The notes below the pieces were generated by a model. The model saw only the letters and a program-made list of their open reading frames with translations. It did no database searches and was not told the origin of the DNA. A DNA stretch of 64,000 nucleotides, from contig NZ_CP113517.1 of NCBI RefSeq assembly GCF_024360925.2, positions 2,728,001 through 2,792,000 on the forward strand. Direction: 5' to 3'. This DNA comes from Methylomonas rapida (lineage in GTDB: Bacteria; Pseudomonadota; Gammaproteobacteria; Methylococcales; Methylomonadaceae). This document shows, one piece after another, positions 54,301 to 62,711 of the stretch (the stretch's first letter is position 1; every line of letters starts with the position of its first letter). The position numbers and the translations under genes are program-made.

Positions 54301-55486
54301 GCCACCTCAATTTCCTTGGCGGCATTCGGCGCTCTGTTTGCTTTGCTGGTTCGTTGTGCAAGCGGTTCAAGCAGAAGAAGCTTGGCTGCAACGTTCTCAA
54401 GCCATTTTGCAGGCCTTGGAAGGACAGCCTCGACCCGACTGGTTGACCGGTCAATCTGAACAGTTGGACGTGAAACGCCAGGCGCAGCAAGTCTTGGACG
54501 CCTCGCAGGCGATTCGAACGAATGTTCTATCGACGGGTTCGAAAAGTCACCTGCCGATAAATCCTTCGAGCAAACCACTCACGTTGTTGTTTGTCTCCTT
54601 CTCGCTGAGTGAGTCCGCGCTGAAAAGCATCTTCGAAGAGGCCTCAGGCCGAGACGATGTGTTGCTGGTGTTTCGCGGCCCCAAACCTGGTCAAAAACTA
54701 CCGGCGTTGATGGCCGACCTCAAACGCTTGTTGAAAGGCATCGAGCCGTTGCCCAACATCATTATCGATCCCACCCGTTTTCAACGTTGGTCGGTGTCAT
54801 CGGTGCCGGATATCGTCGTCGAGCAGGACGGGAAAGCCCGTTTACACGCTCGCGGTGTCAGTAGTTTGCCCTGGCTGGACGAGCAGATCAAAGCCGGCAA
54901 GCAGGGTGATTTGGGCGCCTTGGGCGATGTTGGCGAAATTACCGAAATCGACTTGCTCGAAGAGATCAAACACCGGATGGCGGCCATCGACTGGAAACAC
55001 AAGCAACAACAAGCCATCGCTCGATTCTGGGCACAACAAAAATTTGAAGACTTACCCACGGCTCAGGCCGATCGTGATCGGACCGTCGATCTGACCATCA
55101 CCGCCCCGCGCGATCTGACAGCGCCAAACGGTCAGATGATCGTCCGAGCCGGACAAACCGTCAATCCGTTGGCCAAGATGCCGTTTGGCTTATGCCTGAT
55201 GGTGTTCGATGCCACGGTGCCGGCTCAAGTCGAGCTGATTCGGCATCAGTCCTGTCAGGACAAACAGGCCCGTGTGATGTATCTGGCCACGCAATTGTCG
55301 CGTGAAGCTGGGTGGGAGGATCTTAAAAACTTGGAAACGCTGTTGAAATCGCCTGTGTATCTGCTGACGCCGGATGTGCGCAGGCGTTTTCAATTACAGC
55401 AGGTACCGGCGATTGTCGAACAAGCCGGTAACTGTCTACTGGTTCGTGAGCGAAAACTGCCGGCCTCAACAGGAGAGCGGTCATGA
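54287..55486 (+). CDS. traW: TraW with N-terminal TrbC-like domain (fusion)
   Basis: The ATG at 54287 starts inside the peptidase gene; an in-frame TTG four codons earlier is the alternative. The 399-residue protein has a signal peptide (about 12-29), a TrbC_Ftype-like domain (about 95-190, LTLLFVSFSLSESALKSIFE, then LPNIIIDPTRFQRWSVSSVP), and a TraW domain (about 225-390, with FEDLPTAQADRDRTVDLTIT and PFGLCLMVFDA). In F these are two proteins; the joined form is known from SXT-like systems. It acts in the periplasm in pilus assembly with TraU and TraH. Confidence 0.88.
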   Translation: MRCFEPPQFPWRHSALCLLCWFVVQAVQAEEAWLQRSQAILQALEGQPRPDWLTGQSEQLDVKRQAQQVLDASQAIRTNVLSTGSKSHLPINPSSKPLTLLFVSFSLSESALKSIFEEASGRDDVLLVFRGPKPGQKLPALMADLKRLLKGIEPLPNIIIDPTRFQRWSVSSVPDIVVEQDGKARLHARGVSSLPWLDEQIKAGKQGDLGALGDVGEITEIDLLEEIKHRMAAIDWKHKQQQAIARFWAQQKFEDLPTAQADRDRTVDLTITAPRDLTAPNGQMIVRAGQTVNPLAKMPFGLCLMVFDATVPAQVELIRHQSCQDKQARVMYLATQLSREAGWEDLKNLETLLKSPVYLLTPDVRRRFQLQQVPAIVEQAGNCLLVRERKLPASTGERS

Positions 55487-56514
55487 AGCAATGGCTGTTG
55501 CCTTGGGTGTTGGGAAGCTTGATAACGCTGGCAACGCCGCTTGTTGCCGAAACCACGACGAATAGCATCGACCCGTTGTGCTCGGACGCCGAACTGTGGT
55601 CCGGCAAACTGATTACCGATATTTGCTGGAGCTGTCTGTTTCCGATTCATGCAGCCGGGGCGTCGCTGGGCGGTGGCAACGTACCAAGCATCGCCACCGA
55701 TGAGAAGTTTTGCTTCTGCACCGATCCGATGGGTATTCCGCAACTGGGCATGACCATGGGCCTATGGAATCCGGCTCGACTGGTCGAGATCGTCCGCAAT
55801 CCCTGGTGCTCGCCGGCATTGGGCGGGCATAAGTTCAGTGCTTCGAATGTGCGTCTGATCGCCACTACCGGCAAAGCCGACTTTGATGCCAGCGAGATGT
55901 CATTTTTCAATTACCACTATTTCGCCTTTCCGCTGACCATTCTGCTGGATCTGTTTTGGGATGGCCGCTGTAACAGCGATGGCTACCGGGATTTTGACTT
56001 GCTGTATGTCTCGGAATTGGATCCGACCTGGAATAGCGACTTATTGGCGTTTTTTACCAGTCCGGAGACGGCCCTGTTTGCCAATCCCGTGGCCATTTCA
56101 GCGTGCGTCGCCGATGCCGCAGCGGCGGCCACCGGTAATCCGCTGGACGCCTTGTTCTGGTGTGCTGGCGCTTGGGGGCACATGTATCCGTTGTCCGGCA
56201 TATCGCCGACCAGTTACGGTACCGATCCCAGAATTACCAGCTTGTTGGCCACACGCGCCACGGCGTCCTTGCATCGCCGGGGGCTGGCCTGGAAAACATC
56301 AGGCAACGATGCTTTGTGCGGTGGCTATATCTACCCCTTTATCCCGAAATCGCAATACCGGCTATCGATGTTTTATCCGGTCGCGGAAACCGAATCCAAT
56401 CACGCCATTGGCGAAACCACCTTCAAGTGGGGTGCGGGACGTACATTCCCAGGACCGGGCGAGGACCATCTCTACATCCTGTGGCGCTGGCAGGACTGCT
56501 GTGTTGGCCTATAG
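55483..56514 (+). CDS. traU: Conjugative pilus assembly/DNA transfer protein TraU
   Basis: The 343-residue periplasmic protein has a signal peptide (about 1-22) and the TraU signature: SGKLITDICWSCLFPIHAAG, FCFCTDPMGIPQLGMTMGLW and NYHYFAFPLTILLDLFWDGR. Many Cys residues match those of the family. It overlaps traW by four bases. TraU is needed more for DNA transfer than for pilus formation in F. Confidence 0.95.
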   Translation: MKQWLLPWVLGSLITLATPLVAETTTNSIDPLCSDAELWSGKLITDICWSCLFPIHAAGASLGGGNVPSIATDEKFCFCTDPMGIPQLGMTMGLWNPARLVEIVRNPWCSPALGGHKFSASNVRLIATTGKADFDASEMSFFNYHYFAFPLTILLDLFWDGRCNSDGYRDFDLLYVSELDPTWNSDLLAFFTSPETALFANPVAISACVADAAAAATGNPLDALFWCAGAWGHMYPLSGISPTSYGTDPRITSLLATRATASLHRRGLAWKTSGNDALCGGYIYPFIPKSQYRLSMFYPVAETESNHAIGETTFKWGAGRTFPGPGEDHLYILWRWQDCCVGL

Positions 56515-56516
56515 CG

Positions 56517-59294
56517 ATGCGTCAGATATTTGAACCGCAAGCACTGATTACACAAAGCCTATCAGCTGTACTCTGCGTTACGCTGGCCTGGACGCCGTTT
56601 GGTGTGTCCTGGGCGGATGCGATTCAGGCGGCTGGGCGTGATGGCCAACAACTGGGTCAGCAAGTCCTAGACGGTTTTGCGTTTCCACTCGATACCGGCA
56701 ATGGCACGCTGACCTTGAATCCAGGCACATCCCAAGAAAGTGCGATTTCGATTGGTACGCTGTTTCCCGATACCCAAAGTGCCACGAGCACAACTCAAGA
56801 TTTCGCCAATCTCTACGGCAACAATCCCGGCACGCTGGCGGCGGGTCTGGATGCACAGACCGCCTTGAACGGCGAAACCAGCTTCACTGGTGAAGCCTAT
56901 CGTACCCTGATGGACAATGCTCACCAGTCACACCCGGACTTACAGGCTGACTCACTCTGGCAAGCCGGCGATCAGGTGTTCAGCGATTTCACCCCGTGGG
57001 CACAGTCGTTCGCGGACTGCACGACCACCACGACCCAAACTGAAACCCAGCAATCGGTTCGGGTGCCGGATTATCAGCTCTGCCTTAGACAACCGACGGT
57101 ACCGCAAAGCTGTACCGCCACCCACCAAGTCAATGTCGAGCCCTTGATCCATTTTGTCAGTGGCGACGGCGGTTTTTCCAGTTGCGGGCCGGGCTGCATG
57201 GATTTGTATGTCGGCCGGGTGGGTGATGATTATTGGGAATCGGATTGTGGCTTGTTTACCTGGCAGGTCAAATACGAGGTCTTACATCCGGAAGCCATCA
57301 CCAGCGCCACCCTGGAGTACGTCAAATACGATGACCACACTCGGGTCTATTACGATAATCAATTGATCTATACAGGATCCAGCGGCTGGTTTGGGGATTG
57401 CGAGCTTTACACCAGTTGGAACGAATACCCCAACACCAATGTACTGTATGCTTTCAATAGCAGTGGCATCAAGGTGTTTAAGGAAGAAACCCGCGTTTCC
57501 GGACGCGGCGAAGGCTATTCGCGGATTCGACTGCGCTATGACCTGTCGAAACTGATCACCCAGGACGAATGGAGCTGGAGCGGACCGAATTGCCAAAACT
57601 TGGCCAACGCGATTACCGATGGTATTTGCCAGGCTGGCAGCCAATTGAGTTGCACGAATGATGCTGCCAACGCTTCGGGTTGTTACGTCGACCCGACTTC
57701 GCAGGTGATGGTCTGCGGCTCGGATTTGGCACAAGCCCCGGTAGCCAGTTCGACGGGGATTCGCAATACCTGTATGAGTATCCAGGCGACTGGGAACTGC
57801 GATTTGAATCAGTATGGCCAATGCTGGACCGATACCGCCGGCACCCACTGTTTGGAGCCGCCGGCGAACGGGATACCCAACAAAACCTGTGATTCGTTGG
57901 AAACCCAAGGCTGCTCGTTCATCAAAAGCCAATGTACCAGTGTCTTGGCCTCCGGCACTTGCTGGGACAGTGTCGATACCTACGACTGCGGGCAAACGGT
58001 GGGCATTCCCGAGATTCAAAGCCATACCCAACAGCAGTGTGCCGGGCCGATTCGCTGCATGGGCGAAGACTGTATCAGCGTGAATCGGACGCAGAGCCAG
58101 GATTTCAGCAAGGCGGTAGCCTTACTCAACAGCGCCCAGCAAATGGCGATGGATTTGCATTGCGATTACGCCAATGCCGATCTGCAGCAAAAGGATCCGA
58201 CCACCTGTGAGGTATTCCAAGGCAAGCCGGCCAGTTGCAAAATGGTCGGCGGCGCATTGAGTCTGGTCGATTGCTGCGAAACGCCCGAGGGAGCCATGGG
58301 CTTGGGTCGGTATATCGATTTATTGTTGGCGACCAGTCAGATGGATAGCGCGGTGATGGCCATGGATAGTACGTCCATCGTTCGTGGCGCCTGGGAAACC
58401 ATGCGTACCCCGTTCACGCTGGCCGGCGATGCCTGGAACGGTTTTCAGGCGGATTTTGCCTCGACGGTGAACGACTTGGTCGGTACCGACATGCTCAGTA
58501 CCAGCGATATTGCTTCACAAGGTTTACTGGATTCGCTGAAAGGCGAATTAATGAAGTCGGTAGCGGAATGGATCGGCCAAACCTTTGGCGAAGCGGCCGG
58601 CAATGCTTTGTTTAGTGCCGGTGGCCAGGCGGCCTTCGACTCGGCGGGCAATCTGACACCAGCGGCTCAATCGGGCGGCGTCGAGTTGGGTGGCGGTGCC
58701 GCGGTCGCGGGCGAACTGCTCAGCACCTTGATGACGGCGTATACCGTGGTGATGATCATCATCATGATTATCCAGATCGTCTATTCCTGCGAGGAGCCTG
58801 AGTATGAACTGGCCGCCAAGAAACAGCTTAAAGTCTGCACGGATCTCGGCACCTATTGTGAAAGCAAGGTGGCTGGCGTGTGTTGGGTGCGCAAGGAAAG
58901 TTACTGCTGCTACAACTCGCCGCTGGCACGCATCCTCAACGAACAAATCAAACCGCAGCTGGGCATGGATTTCGGCACGCCGGAAAATCCCAGTTGTACC
59001 GGCATCAAAGTCGCGGATCTGGACCGCGTGGACTGGACGCAAGTCAATCTCGACGAGTGGTTGGCGATTCTGGCGCAGACTGGGCATTTGCCGACAGCCG
59101 CCAATGCCGCATCCATGCTGAATCTGGATCAACTCACCGGTACCGGCAGCCGACTCAATCCGCAGAAATACGGCGCAGCCTCCAGCGGCCGGCAAGATAC
59201 CTTAACCCGCACCCAAGGCCGGATGACCGACCTGGACGTCCCTACGGTCAAACGACAGTCGGAACTGGAAGGCTGGGGTATGGGGCCGCAATGA
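56517..59294 (+). CDS. traN: Mating-pair stabilisation adhesin TraN
   Basis: From the ATG at 56517, two bases after the traU stop, the product has 925 residues: signal peptide (about 1-34), a Gly/Thr/Gln-rich start, and a very Cys-rich central part (about 170-600, with CQAGSQLSCTNDAANASGCY and CSFIKSQCTSVLASGTCWDS), typical of TraN of IncA/C and SXT type. TraN is an outer-membrane adhesin contacting recipient cells. A longer in-frame extension upstream overlaps traU and is rejected. Confidence 0.93.
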   Translation: MRQIFEPQALITQSLSAVLCVTLAWTPFGVSWADAIQAAGRDGQQLGQQVLDGFAFPLDTGNGTLTLNPGTSQESAISIGTLFPDTQSATSTTQDFANLYGNNPGTLAAGLDAQTALNGETSFTGEAYRTLMDNAHQSHPDLQADSLWQAGDQVFSDFTPWAQSFADCTTTTTQTETQQSVRVPDYQLCLRQPTVPQSCTATHQVNVEPLIHFVSGDGGFSSCGPGCMDLYVGRVGDDYWESDCGLFTWQVKYEVLHPEAITSATLEYVKYDDHTRVYYDNQLIYTGSSGWFGDCELYTSWNEYPNTNVLYAFNSSGIKVFKEETRVSGRGEGYSRIRLRYDLSKLITQDEWSWSGPNCQNLANAITDGICQAGSQLSCTNDAANASGCYVDPTSQVMVCGSDLAQAPVASSTGIRNTCMSIQATGNCDLNQYGQCWTDTAGTHCLEPPANGIPNKTCDSLETQGCSFIKSQCTSVLASGTCWDSVDTYDCGQTVGIPEIQSHTQQQCAGPIRCMGEDCISVNRTQSQDFSKAVALLNSAQQMAMDLHCDYANADLQQKDPTTCEVFQGKPASCKMVGGALSLVDCCETPEGAMGLGRYIDLLLATSQMDSAVMAMDSTSIVRGAWETMRTPFTLAGDAWNGFQADFASTVNDLVGTDMLSTSDIASQGLLDSLKGELMKSVAEWIGQTFGEAAGNALFSAGGQAAFDSAGNLTPAAQSGGVELGGGAAVAGELLSTLMTAYTVVMIIIMIIQIVYSCEEPEYELAAKKQLKVCTDLGTYCESKVAGVCWVRKESYCCYNSPLARILNEQIKPQLGMDFGTPENPSCTGIKVADLDRVDWTQVNLDEWLAILAQTGHLPTAANAASMLNLDQLTGTGSRLNPQKYGAASSGRQDTLTRTQGRMTDLDVPTVKRQSELEGWGMGPQ

Positions 59295-59306
59295 TAGGTT
59301 TACAAG

Positions 59307-59374
59307 TTATTGAACCGCGTCTTTCAAGCCTTTACCGGCTTTGAAGGATGGCAGTTTTGCTGCAGAAATGGTAA
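59307..59374 (-). pseudogene. 3' fragment of an HU gene
   Basis: On the minus strand the sequence reads TFTISAAKLPSFKAGKGLKD-AVQ and stop, the C-terminus of an HU protein. The rest of the gene is missing; the frame is cut at about 59374 where the IS5 fragment begins. It differs from the intact HU at 23309 ([17 protein letters not shown]), so it derives from another hup gene. It lies tail-to-tail with traN, 12 bases away. Confidence 0.75.
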
Positions 59375-59729
59375 AGGTTCGCATTTGCTGATCGACAGCG
59401 CGGGCGTCAAAATGTTGGACGAAGGCGAATTGAAAACCAAGAAAGATTGCGCCGAATATCGTCGGCAATGGCGTAAGGTTCACCTGGGAATTGATGCCGA
59501 AACCGAAACCCTGGAGATTCGAGCGATTGAAGTCAATTCCAATCGCGTGTGAGACGCTAAAGTCTTGCTGGATCGGCTGAATCAGATTCCTCGAGACGAA
59601 CGAATCAACTCAGTCAGAGGGGGCTGTGCTTACGATACCAAGAAGGACCATACCGCAATTGCCGAACGAGAGGCCGAGGCGATCATTACTGTCCGCAAAA
59701 ATGGCAAGCTATGGAGAGAAAATCCCTAG
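59373..59729 (+). pseudogene. IS5-family transposase fragment with internal stop
   Basis: The plus strand encodes LLIDSAGVKMLDEGELKTKK, YRRQWRKVHLGIDAE and IRAIEVNSNRV, then a TGA at about 59550, and in the same frame DAKVLLDRLNQIPRDERINS, CAYDTKKDHTAIAERE, and RKNGKLWREN. This is the catalytic centre of IS5/IS903-type DDE transposases. Start and end of the gene are missing, so it is a dead remnant. Confidence 0.8.
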
Positions 59730-59748
59730 GATGCCTGTGCCAGAAATG

Positions 59749-59785
59749 GTAAGCGCTCTATAGACAGCGTCTATAGAGCGCTTAC
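59749..59785. repeat. Perfect 17-bp inverted repeat
   Basis: GTAAGCGCTCTATAGAC, spacer AGC, then its exact complement (59769-59785). There is no T run after it. It lies between the IS5 fragment and the MITE-like element. Candidate protein-binding, resolution or transposon-end junction site; nothing decides between them. Confidence 0.7.
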
Positions 59786-59861
59786 AGGCAATTCAACATA
59801 ACCTATCTTATGCGAAGTCACGGTGTAAGCGCAATATAATAATGTCCTGTTTTAGGTGACC

Positions 59862-60123
59862 GTAAGGATTCGTGCGATTTTGGGTAATAGCGCCCTTTCT
59901 AATTGCGAAAAACCTTTAACACAGAATTTCCGTACAGCATGTCATAAGCGACACTGTTTTTCGTACATTTTTTGGGGTGTTTTGAGCGACAATAACGGTA
60001 ATTTATCGACCACCACTGGAAAACATCTGTTTTCCGGCAGACTAAACATCAGAAGATTGCATCATTGATACTTATATCGCATGAGTTTAGCTACTATTGC
60101 CCATAATCGCACGAATCCTTACC
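59862..60123. mobile_element. 262-bp MITE-like element
   Basis: Terminal inverted repeats of 29 bp with two mismatches: GTAAGGATTCGTGCGATTTT (and on) at 59862-59890 and its complement at 60095-60123. The interior is A/T-rich and has no gene. Size and ends fit a non-autonomous transposable element. No clear target duplication was seen and no matching transposase is in the window. Confidence 0.75.
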
Positions 60124-60208
60124 TTGACCCAGGTTGAGTATTAGCACCCCAGTCAATTCGGTATATACGAATTACGGGACAAATGGGGGTTGAACGTCGG
60201 AAAGAATT

Positions 60209-61243
60209 TCATCGGTTTCCGCAAACGACAAGCTCATCAAATAAAGGACAACCATTCATACAAACCGAACGGTGACTGCACTCTCCACAGCGGTCCGAAC
60301 TGAAGTAACTTCGAAACATCCCCATGTTTCTAGACTTTGTCCATATGTCCAGGAGTGTTGTCTCGCTGTCCAACTGATCGCCTTCTACCAAACCACTCTG
60401 GAAAGAACAGGGATATACCTTCAAATCCTCCGACACATACATCGAGAATCTACCCGCGTCGCAAGCGTCAACCATTGAAGTGTTGGCATTCGTTCGTGCG
60501 AATACACCACTAACGCAACATGCGTCAAAACCAACTTTCAGTTTCCTTTGTGGAGAGGTGGCTAATCCGAAAAATTCATCCAGTCTTGCACTGTTACGCA
60601 AGAGTTTTTCTTCAAACACTGTTCGGCCTGATGGTTTGTAGTTCAGAAAGATTATGGCGTTTATGCCCGCCAGATATTCGGGTGGTTGGTTGAGCCAATC
60701 AATTGCGGTGTCGATGCTCCCGGCGTCCAAGATGAAATGAATGTTGGTTTTGATGCCGTGGTCAGCCAATTTCTTGATTGTCGCAGCAGTCTCATCGTAT
60801 GGTGGGTAAGCAGAAACAGCTACAGCACCGCAATACTTGCTTGTGGCATTAAGGATCTCATCGCTCATACCTCGACCGTTCGTTGTGTAGTTCGGAACTA
60901 CACCTTTAGTTGCAGTGTACTCTAAGATCTCTATGAAGTTTGGATGTTGGTTGGGGTTGCCGCCCCCCAACGCCACTTGAAACGTTCCCATTTCCGCAGC
61001 TTGATCAATCACTCTCTTGTAGTCATCTAGCGCCATGTGTTCGCCGCATTTCGTCGAAGACTTGTAGCAAAAAGAGCAGCCTTTATCACACCAATTTGTG
61101 ATTGAAATATCCATCAACTCCGGCCCATGCGGTGACCAAAACGGGTCTTTCTTCCCCGTATCCGGAACTCGGGCGAAGAAACCCGTATCTGGATTGAAAA
61201 AGGACGTATAGCCCAAGCTCTTGTAGCGGATGGCTTTTAGCAC
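60209..61243 (-). CDS. Radical SAM protein with SPASM-like C-terminal Cys cluster
   Basis: Read from the GTG at 61243, five bases past the upstream stop, the product has 344 residues. The radical-SAM cluster is WCDKGCSFCYK with C52, C56 and C59; GGGNP at 93-97 is the SAM-binding turn. The C-terminal part has Cys in KVYPCSFQSG and RCGECSHRSVCMNGCP, the pattern of SPASM auxiliary-cluster domains found in peptide- and protein-modifying enzymes. It ends a tight minus-strand run of four genes, whose small products are the likely partners or substrates. Start is uncertain: no ATG gives the full N-terminus. Substrate unknown. Confidence 0.85.
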   Translation of the reverse strand: MLKAIRYKSLGYTSFFNPDTGFFARVPDTGKKDPFWSPHGPELMDISITNWCDKGCSFCYKSSTKCGEHMALDDYKRVIDQAAEMGTFQVALGGGNPNQHPNFIEILEYTATKGVVPNYTTNGRGMSDEILNATSKYCGAVAVSAYPPYDETAATIKKLADHGIKTNIHFILDAGSIDTAIDWLNQPPEYLAGINAIIFLNYKPSGRTVFEEKLLRNSARLDEFFGLATSPQRKLKVGFDACCVSGVFARTNANTSMVDACDAGRFSMYVSEDLKVYPCSFQSGLVEGDQLDSETTLLDIWTKSRNMGMFRSYFSSDRCGECSHRSVCMNGCPLFDELVVCGNR

Positions 61244-61247
61244 GAAA

Positions 61248-61649
61248 CTACCAATAATTGTTGTAGGCGTTGATGTAGAAGCGGTCTGACTTGACCTCAA
61301 ACATGGCCATGCACAGAAGCGACTCCGCAAGGGGGCCATCGCTGCTCAGCGTTGAGGTAACGACGTGTTTTCCCTGCTCAATCGCATCTTTCATCTTCTC
61401 AACAACCTCCGGTGTGAACTCATGTTCTCCAGCAAGGCTATCCGCGGCCTCTTTTGTCGTTACTTGTTTTCCGTTGCGCCGAATCGAAGTACTGATCTCG
61501 GAGTACATCTGACGAAACAAATCTCCGACAGGGCCATCACCGTCCACACCGGCTGCTTTGAGAAAAACCTCTTCGCTCAACTCTTCGTCTGAGATGTACA
61601 CAAACGACGTCGATGAACTGTTTGAAACGAAATCAAGTTTGACTTTCAT
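61248..61649 (-). CDS. Small protein with FVSNSSSTSFV N-terminus, possible radical-SAM partner
   Basis: The 133-residue protein begins MKVKLDFVSNSSSTSFVYIS. A similar FVxNSSSxSF start recurs in uncharacterised bacterial proteins as I recall, but I know no function. The rest is acidic and helical with a hydrophobic patch and an aromatic end (FYINAYNNYW). It overlaps the upstream gene by 17 bases and precedes the radical-SAM gene by a few bases, so it is cotranscribed and may be its substrate or accessory. That role is an inference from position. Confidence 0.7.
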   Translation of the reverse strand: MKVKLDFVSNSSSTSFVYISDEELSEEVFLKAAGVDGDGPVGDLFRQMYSEISTSIRRNGKQVTTKEAADSLAGEHEFTPEVVEKMKDAIEQGKHVVTSTLSSDGPLAESLLCMAMFEVKSDRFYINAYNNYW

Positions 61650-62010
61650 TCTGGGCCTCTTCTAGCTTTTTAATGCATTTAAGTACGGTGTCTAGCTTGT
61701 TGTTCTCGTACGCTCTATCTATAACCTGTGGCAGCCAAGTCACCATGAACACCCTATCTGCTTCCAAATCCTCTTCGCTTAAGGCTTCCCCATACCGAAT
61801 TTCCACATACTCAGCCAAATTCGCATACTCGACGGAATAATACTTTTTGAATTCACCTTTGACTTCAATAGATGCGACAAACAGTGCGTCGTAGACGGTT
61901 CCGAAAAACTGTTCGCCAAGACCTCCACGAGACACTCCCAATGCTTCGAGAAACTCTTCTCGCTTGGGCTCCCATGAAGTCGGGAGGATCAATTCTATTT
62001 CATCCCTCAT
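61633..62010 (-). CDS. Hypothetical protein of the radical-SAM cluster (125 aa)
   Basis: A soluble, acidic, mainly helical protein. It has no Cys. It overlaps its neighbours on both sides (11 and 17 bases), which shows that the cluster is one operon. Not recognised. Confidence 0.65.
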   Translation of the reverse strand: MRDEIELILPTSWEPKREEFLEALGVSRGGLGEQFFGTVYDALFVASIEVKGEFKKYYSVEYANLAEYVEIRYGEALSEEDLEADRVFMVTWLPQVIDRAYENNKLDTVLKCIKKLEEAQNESQT

Positions 62011-62428
62011 ACTTCCCCCGTTCTTCTGCTATTTCTTTCAGGCAATTCTGCACCTTAACAGAAACAGTATTTTTACAGGCCTCAATAGCGCCACCTACCT
62101 CCTGCGTAAGCTGAAACTTCGAGAAAATATTGAGAGTGGTCTCCCGTTCATCCCAATGAGCATATGATGCAAAATGCAATGCAAGTGCTAATGCTGAAAC
62201 ACCCAATCCAAGAATTTGCTCTTCTCCAAGGTCCTTCAAACTATTGAGAAGATCGCTAACCCTACCCCTCCATTTATTGTCTCGAAAATCGAAAGAATCA
62301 GAGAACATCGTTCTTATGAAACGCTCGGATTCCTCATCATCTGTAAGCGCCCAGCCGTCCCACCTGTGAAAAACATTCGTCCTACGGCATCCTGTGATTT
62401 TTTGAACAGGAGCAGGTATGGCCATCAC
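62000..62428 (-). CDS. Hypothetical protein of the radical-SAM cluster, 5' end replaced by IS66
   Basis: The frame runs 142 codons, but the IS66 left end (GTAAGCGCCCAGCC) lies at 62343, so the first about 29 codons read element DNA and only the part from about TDDEESERFIRTMF on is native. The native part is helical, with a hydrophobic stretch ILGLGVSALALALHFA. The gene has therefore lost its true start and promoter; the whole cluster may now depend on outward transcription from the element. Family unknown. Confidence 0.6.
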   Translation of the reverse strand: MMAIPAPVQKITGCRRTNVFHRWDGWALTDDEESERFIRTMFSDSFDFRDNKWRGRVSDLLNSLKDLGEEQILGLGVSALALALHFASYAHWDERETTLNIFSKFQLTQEVGGAIEACKNTVSVKVQNCLKEIAEERGKYEG

Positions 62429-62711
62429 ATCGAAATGGCGTCAGCATATTGAAGCGTGGCAACGCAGTGGACTGTCGCAAGCCGAGTATTGCGCAGCGCA
62501 GCAGATCAATGTTCGCACGTTCACGGCGCGACTGAGCGACTATCGCAAATTGCCCAAAGCCGATTCGGTTGCATTGATACCCGTCCAGGTTGCGCCTTCT
62601 GAGCCCGTCGATGCGGGCATTCTCTTTACCCATGTCCAAGGCCATCGCTTGGCGCTGCCTGCTTCGGTATCAGCGCGCTGGGTGGCGGAGTTGCTGCGAT
62701 GCCTGGCCTGA
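62418..62711 (+). CDS. tnpA: IS66 accessory protein TnpA
   Basis: The 97-residue protein has the IS66 OrfA start WRQHIEAWQRSGLSQAEYCA at about 7-26, a helix-turn-helix, and a C-terminal part with HRLALPASVSARWVAELLR. AGGAGCAGGT precedes the ATG. It overlaps tnpB by 13 bases. TnpA is needed together with TnpB and TnpC for movement. Confidence 0.92.
   Translation: MAITSKWRQHIEAWQRSGLSQAEYCAAQQINVRTFTARLSDYRKLPKADSVALIPVQVAPSEPVDAGILFTHVQGHRLALPASVSARWVAELLRCLA

Noticed and set aside
57282..58031. 249-codon minus-strand frame inside traN
   Set aside because: Antisense shadow of a Cys-rich TraN coding stretch; no start site or family match.
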